Origin: Streptomyces spiralis
Lineage (GTDB): Bacteria; Actinomycetota; Actinomycetes; Streptomycetales; Streptomycetaceae
Reading direction: 5' to 3'
Length of the DNA: 57,127 nucleotides
Assembly (NCBI RefSeq): GCF_014654675.1
Contig: NZ_BNBC01000026.1
Span: 78,562 to 135,688, forward strand
Shown here: positions 1 to 7,921 of the stretch, in pieces
How the letters are laid out: every line of letters begins with the position of its first letter
Position numbering within the stretch: position 1 is the first letter of the stretch
Program-made: the position numbers and the translations under genes
The notes under the pieces: model-generated
What the model saw: the letters and a program-made list of their open reading frames with translations, nothing else
What the model was told of the DNA's origin: nothing
The model's database searches: none

Positions 1-17
1 CCTCCGCCTTGCGATGT

Positions 18-53
18 TCCCCCACTGCCTGAACGGCGTGGGAGGTGCCCCCA
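18..53. repeat. Imperfect palindrome of the dispersed Streptomyces intergenic type
   Basis: Bases 18-53 pair a run reading TCCCCCACT with GGGAGGTGCCCCCA across a short spacer. I recall this motif as a dispersed intergenic palindrome in Streptomyces genomes; only a genome-wide count would confirm that. It lies downstream of the stop of the HEAT-repeat gene and may act as its terminator. Otherwise bases 1-99 show nothing recognisable. Confidence 0.4.
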
Positions 54-99
54 CCACCAGCCACCGCTCCCTGATCCGCCCTGACCGACGAGACACCCC

Positions 100-1470
100 C
101 TAGCCCGTCGGATGCCGGCCCTGCACCGACTGCCCGGCCCACGACCGCAGCCGGTCGTCCGGGTCCTCCAGCAGCGCCACCGCCGCCCGCAGCCGTACGA
201 GCCCGCCGCACGCCTCCAGCAGCCGGAACGAGGCGACCCGCACATGCCGCGGCCGGTCGGCCGCCAGCCCGGCAGCCAGCCGCTCTTCGTCCAGGGACCG
301 CGCCGAGGGCAGCAGGGCCTCGGTCGCCTCCCGCACGACGCCGGGCGCGGGGTCGTCCAGCAGCGGCAGCAGTCGCGGTACGTCCGTCACGTCCAGCGTG
401 CGCAGCCCGGCCACCGCCCGCGCCCGTACCCCGGGGGACGGATGGGCGAGCAGCGGCCACAGCAGGGCGGCGTCGGCGCGCTCGCCGCACTCGGCCAGCC
501 CGATCGCCGCGCCGGGCGGCAGCGCGGGGTCGTCGGCCTCGGTGCACCGGCTCCGGTACCAGGGCAGCGGATCGGTGCCGTGCTGCCGTACGACGTACCG
601 GGCGCAGGCCCGCACCAGGGCCGAGCGGTCGGCCAGGAAGCCCTCTGCGCGGTCGGGGCGCCCGGCGCGCCGCAGCGCCGTGACACCGATCGCGCGCACC
701 CGGGGCGAGCGGGCGCCGAGCAGGAGTGCGAGGACGTCCTCGTCCGGGCCGTCCTCGTCCGGGCCGTGCCTGTCCGGGCCCTGCCCGTTCGCCGCCGCGG
801 TGCCCAGGGCGGCCTCCCCGCACAGGGTCTGGACGACGGCGTCCTCGTCGTGGGCAGCCGTGCGCGCCAGTTCCGCGGGGGAGAGGAGGGCCGCCTCGAT
901 CGCCAGGCGGTGGGAGAAGCGCCGCACGGTGCGGTCGGCATGGCCGAGGAGGGGCGCCAGGCGCTCGCGGGGCACCGTGCGCAGGACCTCCTCGAGCAGC
1001 CCGACGGCGGCGGCGCCGCGCTCGCGCCGGCCGACGAGCAGGATCAGCGGAGCCAGAGCGACCGCGGTGTCCGCGTCGAGCAGGGGGCCCAGCAGCCCGC
1101 GGGCCCGCTCACGTACGGGTTCCGCCCAGTCCGCGGCCCGTATCACCACCAGCGGCAGCAGCCCGGGGTGCGCCGCGGCCCGGCGCAGGGCCCGCTCACG
1201 CATCCGGCCGTCGCGGTGGCACAGGGCGACGGCGAGCCGTGGTTCGTCGAGCGACGCGGGATCGGCGGGCAGGGGTGCGGCGTGCTCCCAGCGCGGCCCC
1301 GGCAGGTGGCCCGGCCGGTACCGGTACCAGTCGACCTCCCGTACGCCGGCGTCCAGCGCGAGCCAGGCGCGGGGGTCGGCGACGGCGAGGGCGTCCCGCA
1401 GCGGTACGCCCTTCGCCAGCCGTTCCGCCGCGACCTCGCCGCCCTCGATGTCCTCGATCTCGCGACCCAT
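100..1470 (-). CDS. HEAT-repeat-like protein
   Basis: A 456-residue Ala/Leu/Arg-rich soluble protein without signal peptide or membrane segment. It is built from roughly 30-residue helical units with recurrent patterns such as VRARAVAGLRTLD and VRERARGLLGPLL, typical of HEAT/PBS-lyase-type scaffold repeats. Such proteins are usually protein-binding scaffolds; no catalytic motif is visible and the partner is unknown. The ATG at 1470 is preferred over upstream in-frame starts because a GGAAGGGG ribosome site precedes it and the residues further upstream are low-complexity Arg/Pro. An acidic linker (GPDRHGPDEDGPDED) is encoded by three 15-bp tandem repeats. Same strand as the small membrane protein gene upstream, 65 bp away. 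Confidence 0.75.
   Translation of the reverse strand: MGREIEDIEGGEVAAERLAKGVPLRDALAVADPRAWLALDAGVREVDWYRYRPGHLPGPRWEHAAPLPADPASLDEPRLAVALCHRDGRMRERALRRAAAHPGLLPLVVIRAADWAEPVRERARGLLGPLLDADTAVALAPLILLVGRRERGAAAVGLLEEVLRTVPRERLAPLLGHADRTVRRFSHRLAIEAALLSPAELARTAAHDEDAVVQTLCGEAALGTAAANGQGPDRHGPDEDGPDEDVLALLLGARSPRVRAIGVTALRRAGRPDRAEGFLADRSALVRACARYVVRQHGTDPLPWYRSRCTEADDPALPPGAAIGLAECGERADAALLWPLLAHPSPGVRARAVAGLRTLDVTDVPRLLPLLDDPAPGVVREATEALLPSARSLDEERLAAGLAADRPRHVRVASFRLLEACGGLVRLRAAVALLEDPDDRLRSWAGQSVQGRHPTG
736..780. repeat. 15-bp tandem repeat (3 copies) inside the HEAT-repeat gene
   Basis: Three adjacent 15-bp units (736-750, 751-765, 766-780) of the form GTCCTCGTCCGGGCC, the third diverged. 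The unit length is a multiple of three, so copy-number change would keep frame. It encodes the Gly-Pro-Asp-Glu-Asp linker. Confidence 0.8.
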
Positions 1471-1535
1471 GCCCCACGCCCCTTCCCGCCGGATGCTCGG
1501 ACTCTCCCGCCGAACGCTCAGAACGCTCAGACGGC

Positions 1536-1793
1536 TCAGAACATGGCGCGGGTCCGGGCGTAGCCGATCAGGAGGATCAGCGCGGCGACGCAGCCGAGGA
1601 CCACGGCCGTCGATATCCAGGAGGAGCGGCGGGGGGCGGCCGGGCCGGGGTCGGCGCGGAAGGGGACCGGGGCCGGGGGGTTGTCCTTCCAGCGGGCGGC
1701 CAGCATCCGGGCCCGGGCGGAGGGCTCCTTGTGCTCGGCGGCGCTCGCCCATCGGTGATCGAACTCGCGCTCGAGGTCCTCGTGTTCGGTCAT
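1536..1793 (-). CDS. Small single-pass membrane protein
   Basis: An 85-residue protein with a polar N-terminal half starting MTEHEDLEREFDHRW and one C-terminal hydrophobic helix (about residues 56-78, containing STAVVLGCVAALILLIGYA) followed by a short basic tail. No signal peptidase site is evident, so it probably sits in the membrane with the N-terminus in the cytoplasm. The ATG at 1793 is chosen because GGGAG lies about 10 bases upstream. I do not recognise a function. It lies upstream of the HEAT-repeat gene on the same strand and could be cotranscribed with it. Confidence 0.65.
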   Translation of the reverse strand: MTEHEDLEREFDHRWASAAEHKEPSARARMLAARWKDNPPAPVPFRADPGPAAPRRSSWISTAVVLGCVAALILLIGYARTRAMF

Positions 1794-2061
1794 CCCCGTT
1801 ACCTCACTCCCGGCCGGCGGCAAAGGATCATCTTCCGTCTGTAGGAGACGCCTGAAGCGCCGGAAGGTTGCACGACGGCACGGAACGCACGGCCCTGTGC
1901 GGCGGCCGCGATCCGTCCGCCGCTCTTTCACTCTTTCGGCTCAAGATGCTGCGCGATCGGTGTGCGCTTAGCCTCGATGGGAGGGTTTGCGCTACGGCCG
2001 TGGCCACCCGCCTCATGCCTCGGAAACCCGCCCGAGCGGTGGGTGGAAGGAAGGTACTCCC

Positions 2062-2439
2062 ATGAGAGCACAACGCGTCAGGCGGCTGTTCGCGATGTCC
2101 GCGGCCGGCGTCCTTCTGGCCGGCGGCGCCGCGATCGGTGCGGCGGGTACGGCCTCGGCGGCCTCGTCCGCCACGACGGTCGCCCCGGCCCATGTCGCCA
2201 CCCATGGCGGCGGTGACTGCGGTCGCGGCGGTTCGTGGGGCGGCGGCTGCGGCGGCGGCTACGACCGCTACGGCAGCGGCTACGGCGGCTTCCTCTACGA
2301 CGGCATCGGCGGCCTCGGCAGCATCGGCGGTCTCGGTGGCCTGGGCGGCATCGGTGGCCTCGGCAGCATCGGCGGTCTCGGTGGCCTGGGCGGCATCGGA
2401 GGCCTCGGCGGCCTCGGCGGGCTGTTCGGCCTGCTGTGA
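2062..2439 (+). CDS. Secreted Gly/Leu-rich repeat protein
   Basis: A 125-residue protein. Residues 1-34 are a classical Sec signal peptide (basic MRAQRVRR, hydrophobic core, cleavage after ASA). The mature part has a Gly/Tyr/Ser segment with two Cys (GGGDCGRGGSWGGGC), then a C-terminal tract of GGLG and GSIGGLG units ending GLFGLL. This resembles low-complexity secreted structural proteins. It is not a chaplin, because no chaplin domain is present. The start is the ATG at 2062, preceded by GGAAGGAAGG; the upstream in-frame ATG at 1987 lacks a ribosome site. It converges on glnA across a hairpin terminator. Function unknown; an envelope or extracellular-matrix role is inference. Confidence 0.75.
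   Translation: MRAQRVRRLFAMSAAGVLLAGGAAIGAAGTASAASSATTVAPAHVATHGGGDCGRGGSWGGGCGGGYDRYGSGYGGFLYDGIGGLGSIGGLGGLGGIGGLGSIGGLGGLGGIGGLGGLGGLFGLL
2305..2394. repeat. Two near-identical 45-bp direct repeats in the Gly-rich gene
   Basis: Copies 2305-2349 and 2350-2394 differ at one position (ATCGGC versus ATCGGT) and a third partial copy starts at 2395. Each unit adds 15 residues of Gly/Leu/Ile repeat in frame, so the number of units may vary between strains. Confidence 0.85.
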
Positions 2440-2462
2440 CGGCACCCCCACACGGCACGGCC

Positions 2463-2502
2463 GAGGGCCGCCACCCGGAGAGGTCTCCGGGTGGCGGCCC
2501 TC
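2463..2502. terminator. Bidirectional hairpin terminator between Gly-rich gene and glnA
   Basis: Perfect 19-bp stem (2463-2481 with 2484-2502) and a minimal loop, lying between two convergent genes. Confidence 0.85.
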
Positions 2503-2529
2503 ACAGTTCTGCCTCGCGGCAGCGGCCTG

Positions 2530-3939
2530 TCACACGTCGAAGTAGAGCTCGAACTCGTGCGGGTGCGGACGCAGCTGCAGCGGGGCGATCTCGTTGGCGC
2601 GCTTGAAGTCGATCCACGTCTCGATCAGGTCCGGCGTGAACACGTCGCCCTGGAGGAGGAACTCGTGGTCGGCCTCGAGGCGGTCGAGGACGGCGCCGAG
2701 GGAGGTCGGAACCTGCGCGACGTTGGCGTGCTCCTCGGGGGCCAGCTCGTAGAGGTCCTTGTCGATCGGCTCGGCCGGCTCGATCTTGTTCTTGATGCCG
2801 TCCAGGCCGGCCAGCAGCAGCGCCGAGAAGGCCAGGTACGGGTTGCCGGAGGCGTCGGGGGCGCGGAACTCCACGCGCTTGGCCTTCGGGTTCGAACCGG
2901 TGATCGGGATACGCATCGCGGCGGAGCGGTTGCGCTGCGAGTACACCAGGTTCACCGGGGCCTCGAAGCCCGGCACCAGACGGTGGTAGGAGTTCACCGT
3001 CGGGTTGGTGAAGGCCAGCAGCGACGGGGCGTGCTTGAGGATGCCGCCGATGTAGAAGCGGGCGGTGTCCGACAGGCCCGCGTAACCGGCCTCGTCGTAG
3101 AACAGCGGGTCGCCGTTGCTCCACAGCGACTGGTGCACGTGCATGCCCGAGCCGTTGTCGCCGAAGATCGGCTTCGGCATGAAGGTCGCCGTCTTGCCGT
3201 TGCGCCAGGCGACGTTCTTCACGATGTACTTGAACAGCTGCAGGTCGTCCGCGGCGGCGAGCAGCGTGTTGAACTTGTAGTTGATCTCGGCCTGGCCGGC
3301 GGTGCCCACCTCGTGGTGCTGGCGCTCGACCTTCAGGCCGGCCCGGTCCAGCTCCAGGGAGATCTCGGCGCGCAGGTCGGCGAAGTGGTCGACCGGCGGG
3401 ACCGGGAAGTAACCGCCCTTGTAGCGGACCTTGTAACCGCGGTTGTCCTCGAGCGCGCCGGTGTTCCAGGCGCCGGCCTCGGAGTCGATGTGGTAGAACG
3501 ACTCGTTCTCCGCCGTGCGGAAACGGACGCTGTCGAAGACGTAGAACTCGGCCTCGGGGCCGAAGTACGCGGTGTCGGCGATCCCGGTGGAGGCCAGGTA
3601 GGCCTCGGCCTTCTTCGCCACGTTGCGCGGGTCACGGGAGTACTGCTCGCCAGTGATCGGGTCGTGGATGAAGAAGTTGATGTTGAGGGTCTTGTCCCGG
3701 CGGAACGGGTCCACGCGCGCGGTGGACAGGTCGGCGCGCAGGGCCATGTCGGACTCGTGAATGGCCTGGAAGCCACGGATCGAGGATCCGTCGAAGGCCA
3801 GCTCCTCGTCGGGGTCGAACGCCTCAACGGGCACCGTGAAGTGCTGCATGACGCCCGGCAGGTCGCAGAAGCGGACGTCGACGAACTTGACGTCCTCGTC
3901 CGCGATGAACTTCTTGGCCTCGTCGGCGTTCTGGAACAT
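2530..3939 (-). CDS. glnA: Glutamine synthetase, type I (GSI-beta)
   Basis: Cytoplasmic ammonium-assimilating enzyme that makes glutamine from glutamate, NH4+ and ATP. The 469 residues match the length of bacterial GSI-beta. The N-terminal beta-grasp is followed by the DGSSIRGF motif (residues 50-57) and the catalytic domain with NGSGMHVHQS. The segment KDLYELAPEE carries Tyr397, the adenylylation site, so post-translational control by an adenylyltransferase is expected. The ATG at 3939 is set by the MFQNADEAKKF N-terminus and a GAGGAGCTGG ribosome site. Transcription is probably controlled by GlnR through the four half-sites at 4036-4073. It is a single-gene transcription unit converging on the Gly-rich gene. 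Confidence 0.97.
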   Translation of the reverse strand: MFQNADEAKKFIADEDVKFVDVRFCDLPGVMQHFTVPVEAFDPDEELAFDGSSIRGFQAIHESDMALRADLSTARVDPFRRDKTLNINFFIHDPITGEQYSRDPRNVAKKAEAYLASTGIADTAYFGPEAEFYVFDSVRFRTAENESFYHIDSEAGAWNTGALEDNRGYKVRYKGGYFPVPPVDHFADLRAEISLELDRAGLKVERQHHEVGTAGQAEINYKFNTLLAAADDLQLFKYIVKNVAWRNGKTATFMPKPIFGDNGSGMHVHQSLWSNGDPLFYDEAGYAGLSDTARFYIGGILKHAPSLLAFTNPTVNSYHRLVPGFEAPVNLVYSQRNRSAAMRIPITGSNPKAKRVEFRAPDASGNPYLAFSALLLAGLDGIKNKIEPAEPIDKDLYELAPEEHANVAQVPTSLGAVLDRLEADHEFLLQGDVFTPDLIETWIDFKRANEIAPLQLRPHPHEFELYFDV

Positions 3940-4035
3940 CCAGCTCCTCCTACTCCCGACCGTCCCGCCGGGGTGGTAGATCGTTCGTGCGGCCAGTGCG
4001 GTGGCACACGCTGATGCCGACCCTAGGGACGGGTG

Positions 4036-4073
4036 ATTTCTCGGGCGTGACCCATTTGTTTCGCAGAAGTTAA
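4036..4073 (-). promoter_or_regulatory. GlnR operator upstream of glnA
   Basis: On the minus strand four half-sites TTAAC, GAAAC, GTCAC and GAAAT are each separated by exactly 6 bases. This is the a-b-a-b arrangement (gTnAC-n6-GaAAC repeated) known for the actinobacterial nitrogen regulator GlnR. It sits about 100-135 bp upstream of the glnA start, as expected for activation under nitrogen limitation. Confidence 0.85.
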
Positions 4074-4135
4074 CCGGCCCGGGTGGGGTCACGTCCGTGG
4101 ACACCCCGGCCGACCCCGTCCTTCCAGCCTCGCAG

Positions 4136-4141
4136 TACCGT
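4136..4141 (+). promoter_or_regulatory. -10 element TACCGT, possible leaderless start
   Basis: TACCGT ends 6 bases before the GTG at 4148, and no Shine-Dalgarno is evident. This fits transcription starting at the start codon. Confidence 0.4.
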
Positions 4142-4147
4142 GGACGG

Positions 4148-4615
4148 GTGGACAACAGGCAAGCAATCGGATCGTGGCTCTCCGGGCCGCGGGCGGCCAT
4201 GGAAGATGCCGGTGCCGACTTCGGCTACCGCGGTGAGCAGCTCGGGCTCCCGGAGGAGGGGCCGAACTCGATCGCCCGCCCGGGCCGGCGCTTCGGGGCG
4301 CTCGCCGTGGACTGGGGCGTGTGCCTCATGATCGCATACGGTCTCATCACGGACAGCTACAACAAGGCGGCGCAGGTCTGGGCGCCGCTGATCCTGTTCG
4401 TCCTGATGGCCCTCACGCTCGGCACCGTCGGCCTCACCCCGGGCAAGCGGCTCTTCGGCCTCCGTGTGGTCGCCCTGGACACCGGGCGGGTGAACCCCTG
4501 GCGCGCCGTCCTGCGCACCGTCCTGCTGTTCCTCGCCCTTCCGCCTCTGATCTGGGACCGCGACGGCCGGGGTCTGCACGACCGGCTGGCGGGCACCGTG
4601 GAGGTGCGCATCTGA
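4148..4615 (+). CDS. RDD-family membrane protein
   Basis: A 155-residue protein with a roughly 40-residue soluble N-terminus and three hydrophobic helices. It has the RDD signature (GRRFGALAVDWGV, then TPGKRLFGLRVV and a C-terminal WDRDGRGLHDRLAGT). RDD proteins are small integral membrane proteins, some linked to ion transport; substrate cannot be read here. The GTG at 4148 gives the N-terminus VDNRQAIGSW; an upstream ATG at 4097 would add a poorly supported extension. It is divergent from glnA and convergent with the DUF4191 gene, ending at a 25-bp hairpin. Confidence 0.85.
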   Translation: MDNRQAIGSWLSGPRAAMEDAGADFGYRGEQLGLPEEGPNSIARPGRRFGALAVDWGVCLMIAYGLITDSYNKAAQVWAPLILFVLMALTLGTVGLTPGKRLFGLRVVALDTGRVNPWRAVLRTVLLFLALPPLIWDRDGRGLHDRLAGTVEVRI

Positions 4616-4616
4616 G

Positions 4617-4670
4617 GAGTTACGACGATGGGGGCGCCCGGATCACCGGGCGCCCCCATCGTCGTAACTC
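4617..4670. terminator. Bidirectional 25-bp hairpin terminator
   Basis: Perfect 25-bp inverted repeat (4617-4641 with 4646-4670) around a 4-base ATCA loop, between convergent genes. Confidence 0.9.
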
Positions 4671-4676
4671 AGGAGA

Positions 4677-5375
4677 TCAGCGGGCCTTCGGGCCCCGCGG
4701 CATCCGCATGCCCTTGGGCATCGGGCCCTTCGGCAGCGGCATGTTGCTCATCAGGTCGCCCAGGGCGCGCAGCCGGTCGTTGGTGGCGGTGACCTGGGGG
4801 CCGGTCAGCACGCGCGGGAACTTCAGCATGGTGGTGCGCAGCTTCTTCAGCTCGACCATGCCCTCGCCCTTGCCGACGATCACGTCGTGCACCGGGACGT
4901 CCGCGACGATCCGGTTCATCTTCTTCTTCTCGGCGGCGAGCAGGGACTTCACCCGGTTCGGGTTGCCCTCGGCGACCAGCACGATGCCGGCCTTGCCGAC
5001 CGCGCGGTGCACCACGTCCTGGCTGCGGTTCATGGCGACGGCCGGGGTGGTGGTCCAGCCGCGGCCGACGTTGTCCAGCACCGCCGCCGCGGCGCCCGGC
5101 TGGCCCTCCATCTGCCCGAAGGCCGCCCGCTCCGCCCGGCGTCCGAAGACGATCGCCGTCGCGAGGAAGGCGAGCAGGATGCCCAGGATGCCCAGGTAGA
5201 TCGGGTGGCTGATCGCGAAGCCGACCCCGAGGAGGACACCGAAGATGATGATGAAGACGCCCGCCAGAATCAGACCGATCTTCGGATCGGCCTTGCGGGT
5301 CATCTTGAACGTCAGGGCGATCTGCTTGAGTCGCCCTGGGTTGGCAGCCTCGGCTGCGGTTTCCTTCCTCGCCAT
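4677..5375 (-). CDS. DUF4191 membrane protein
   Basis: A 232-residue protein with a basic N-terminus, two adjacent hydrophobic helices (about residues 34-54 and 58-77, containing GLILAGVFIIIFGVLLGVGF and LGILGILLAFLATAIVF) and a long basic cytoplasmic tail. It ends in a Pro/Met/Lys-rich segment (MPLPKGPMPKGMRMPRG). This matches the actinobacterial DUF4191 family, whose function is unknown. In Streptomyces it is found near lipA, as here. The ATG at 5375 has TAGACT seven bases upstream rather than a clear ribosome site, suggesting a leaderless mRNA. Confidence 0.85.
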   Translation of the reverse strand: MARKETAAEAANPGRLKQIALTFKMTRKADPKIGLILAGVFIIIFGVLLGVGFAISHPIYLGILGILLAFLATAIVFGRRAERAAFGQMEGQPGAAAAVLDNVGRGWTTTPAVAMNRSQDVVHRAVGKAGIVLVAEGNPNRVKSLLAAEKKKMNRIVADVPVHDVIVGKGEGMVELKKLRTTMLKFPRVLTGPQVTATNDRLRALGDLMSNMPLPKGPMPKGMRMPRGPKAR

Positions 5376-5382
5376 GTCACGA

Positions 5383-5388
5383 AGTCTA
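5383..5388 (-). promoter_or_regulatory. -10 element TAGACT, possible leaderless start
   Basis: TAGACT on the minus strand ends 7 bases before the DUF4191 ATG. No convincing -35 is visible. Confidence 0.4.
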
Positions 5389-5493
5389 CGTGGCCCGGCA
5401 AGCGCCCGACGACGGCAGTGTCCGTACCGGCGGGGAGGGCGGCGAGGGCGCGGGGCCCGTCGGCGACGGCCGGTCGGGGGCGTGCGGTGGGGC

Positions 5494-5544
5494 CCGGTCG
5501 GGGGGAGGTGGTCCGGTCGGGGGGAGGTGGTCCGGTCGGGGGAG
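5494..5544. repeat. 19-bp G-rich tandem repeats
   Basis: Two copies of CCGGTCGGGGGGAGGTGGT (5494-5512 and 5513-5531) and a third partial copy lie in the gap between the small conserved gene and the DUF4191 gene. Runs of five to six G recur on the plus strand, so G-quadruplex formation is possible. No gene is seen in 5376-5574. Confidence 0.75.
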
Positions 5545-5574
5545 CGGCCGTGCCCGGTGGGGTCGGGCGGCCGG

Positions 5575-5775
5575 TCAGAGGCGGACGGCGGTGAACTGGT
5601 CGAGGACGCGCTGGGCCTCGACCCGGTCCTTGGCGCGGCGCCGGTCCTCCAGGACGGAGGTCCAGGCGTTGCGGCGGGCGGTGCGCTGGCCGCTGCTCAT
5701 CAGCAGCGACTCGACCGCACGCAGTGCGTCGGTGAAGGACGGAATGGCTGTGGCGCGGACGTGCGCGGCCTGCAT
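5575..5775 (-). CDS. Small conserved hypothetical protein
   Basis: A 66-residue Ala/Arg-rich predicted helical protein beginning MQAAHVRATAIPSFTDALRA and containing RRRAKDRVEAQRVLDQF. The ATG at 5775 marks where a non-random, helical composition begins; the upstream in-frame residues are Pro/Thr-rich. No domain is recognised. I recall a similar short gene beside lipA in other Streptomyces, which supports its being real, but this was not checked. Confidence 0.6.
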   Translation of the reverse strand: MQAAHVRATAIPSFTDALRAVESLLMSSGQRTARRNAWTSVLEDRRRAKDRVEAQRVLDQFTAVRL

Positions 5776-6042
5776 GGTGGAGGTCCCCCCTCGTAACGGC
5801 TTCGGTGTACGTGGTGTGAGTCCAGGGTCACTGTTTGGTGTTACCAGGGCGTGACCCACCGGTCAAACACCGATGAAACCCTGATGGAGCAGGCCGAAAA
5901 GGTGACGCGGCCCTGACGGACGCCCTGATCTGGGGCGACGGTCGGGACCGCGTCGTATCGGCCACTACTTGCCGGTAGCTTCTTGTGCGTGAATTCACAC
6001 GGCTGCCGGTATCCCTTGAGGGGATTCGGGGGTGACGGGCTG

Positions 6043-7008
6043 TCAGACGGCCTGGACGGCGATGTAGCTGCCGCGCTTCTCCACGGCCATCTGGTACAGG
6101 CGCCCGGCGCGGTAGGAGGACCGTACCAGCGGTCCGGACATCACGCCCGAGAAGCCGATCTGCTCGGCTTCCTCCTTCAGCTCGACGAACTCCTGCGGCT
6201 TCACCCAGCGCTCCACCGGGTGGTGGCGCACGCTCGGCCGCAGGTACTGGGTGATGGTGACCAGCTCGCAGCCCGCCTCGTGCAGCTGCTTGAGCGCCTC
6301 GCTGACCTCCTCGCGGGTCTCGCCCATGCCGAGGATGAGGTTGGACTTGGTGACCAGGCCGAAGTCGCGGGCCTCGGTGATGACCTTCAGGGAGCGCTCG
6401 TAGCGGAAGCCGGGGCGGATCCGCTTGAAGATCCGCGGGACCGTCTCGACGTTGTGCGCGAAGACCTCGGGGCGGGAGTCGAAGACCTCCGCGAGCTGCT
6501 CGGGGACCGCGTTGAAGTCGGGGGCCAGCAGCTCGACCTTGGTGCGGCCGCCCTCGCGGTCCGCGGTCTGCTGGTGGATCTGGCGCACGGTCTCGGCGTA
6601 CAGCCAGGCGCCGCCGTCCTCCAGGTCGTCGCGGGCGACGCCGGTGATCGTGGCGTAGTTCAGGTCCATGGTGACCACGGACTCGCCGACGCGGCGCGGC
6701 TCGTCGCGGTCCAGCGCCTCGGGCTTGCCGGTGTCGATCTGGCAGAAGTCGCAGCGCCGGGTGCACTGGTCGCCGCCGATGAGGAAGGTCGCCTCGCGGT
6801 CCTCCCAGCACTCGTAGATGTTCGGGCAGCCGGCTTCCTGGCAGACCGTGTGCAGGCCCTCGCTCTTCACGAGGTTCTGCATCTTCGTGTACTCGGGGCC
6901 CATTTTCGCCCGGGTCTTGATCCACTCGGGCTTGCGCTCGATGGGGGTCTGGCTGTTGCGGACCTCCAGGCGCAGCATCTTGCGTCCGTCGGGTGCGACT
7001 GCGGACAC
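6043..7008 (-). CDS. lipA: Lipoyl synthase (radical SAM)
   Basis: Inserts two sulfur atoms into octanoyl groups on lipoyl domains, the last step of lipoate synthesis. The 321 residues contain both clusters of the family: the auxiliary 4Fe-4S ligands Cys56, Cys61 and Cys67 (CQEAGCPNIYEC), and the radical-SAM CxxxCxxC at Cys82, Cys86 and Cys89 (CTRRCDFC). The GTG at 7008 is supported by an AGGGAGCC ribosome site. It lies 115 bp downstream of lipB on the same strand and is probably cotranscribed. Its likely substrate, the two-lipoyl-domain E2 protein, is encoded about 14 kb away in this window. Confidence 0.97.
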   Translation of the reverse strand: MSAVAPDGRKMLRLEVRNSQTPIERKPEWIKTRAKMGPEYTKMQNLVKSEGLHTVCQEAGCPNIYECWEDREATFLIGGDQCTRRCDFCQIDTGKPEALDRDEPRRVGESVVTMDLNYATITGVARDDLEDGGAWLYAETVRQIHQQTADREGGRTKVELLAPDFNAVPEQLAEVFDSRPEVFAHNVETVPRIFKRIRPGFRYERSLKVITEARDFGLVTKSNLILGMGETREEVSEALKQLHEAGCELVTITQYLRPSVRHHPVERWVKPQEFVELKEEAEQIGFSGVMSGPLVRSSYRAGRLYQMAVEKRGSYIAVQAV

Positions 7009-7123
7009 GACCGGCTCCCTAAAGCTTTGATTCCTCGGCGTACCTCAGGGTACGCCCATGATGTTCACGGCCCTCACGGATGGCCAACCTCTGGCCATCG
7101 GGGTCCATTCCCCCTGCGCGAGG

Positions 7124-7921
7124 TCAGGCGATGGCCTTCTCGATCTCGCGCGGCTTGAGGTCCGCGTTCCCGAGCACGTCCTGCAGATGCTTCTCGGCGA
7201 TCGGCAGCACCTCTTCGATGGTGACCTCGCGACCGAGCTCGTACGAGAGAGAGGTGACGCCCGCGTCGCGGATGCCGCAGGGGATGATCTTGTCGAAGTT
7301 CGAGGTGTCCGGGTTCACGTTCAGCGCGAAGCCGTGCATCGTGACGCCCTTCGCCACGCGGATGCCCATGGCGCAGATCTTGCGGTCCTCGCGGCGCTGG
7401 CCGGCGTTCGACGGTGCGTACTCGGGGCCGTTGAGCCGGGGGTCGAACTCGGAGTCGGTGGTCCGCGGGTCGAAGTCGAGCTGGAGCCCGCCGAGCTTGG
7501 GGCGCTGTTCGACCGGGTCGCCGAGCACCCACACGCCGGCGCGGCCCTCGACGCGCGAGGTCTCGATGCCGAACTCCGCGCACACCCGGATCATCGCCTC
7601 CTCCAGGCGGCGCAGATGCGCGACCACGTCCACGGGACGGGGCAGCTTCTGGATCGGGTAGCCGACGAGCTGGCCCGGGCCGTGCCAGGTGATCTTGCCG
7701 CCGCGGTCCACGTCGATGACCGGGGTGCCGTCCAGGGGCCGCTCCTCGGGAGCGGTGCGGCGGCCGGCGGTGTAGACCGGCGGGTGCTCGAGGAGGAGGC
7801 AGGTGTCGGGGATCTCGTCGGCGAAACGGGCGGCGTGCACCCGGCGCTGCTCGTCCCAGGCGACCTGGTAATCGACCATGTCCGCACCGAATCCCATGCG
7901 GACGAACCGCAACTCACTCAC
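7124..7921 (-). CDS. lipB: Octanoyl-[acyl carrier protein]:protein octanoyltransferase
   Basis: Transfers octanoate from acyl carrier protein to the lysine of lipoyl domains, making the substrate for LipA. The 265-residue protein has the RGGKITWHGPGQLVGYP motif, Lys181 in KICAMGIRV and the catalytic Cys215 in IPCGIRD. It is about 50 residues longer than E. coli LipB. The extra material is an acidic insert at about residues 137-178, just before the active-site Lys. The GTG at 7921 (SELRFVRMGFG) is preceded by GGGAGG. It is the first gene of a lipB-lipA unit, divergent from the NsdA-like regulator. Confidence 0.95.
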   Translation of the reverse strand: MSELRFVRMGFGADMVDYQVAWDEQRRVHAARFADEIPDTCLLLEHPPVYTAGRRTAPEERPLDGTPVIDVDRGGKITWHGPGQLVGYPIQKLPRPVDVVAHLRRLEEAMIRVCAEFGIETSRVEGRAGVWVLGDPVEQRPKLGGLQLDFDPRTTDSEFDPRLNGPEYAPSNAGQRREDRKICAMGIRVAKGVTMHGFALNVNPDTSNFDKIIPCGIRDAGVTSLSYELGREVTIEEVLPIAEKHLQDVLGNADLKPREIEKAIA

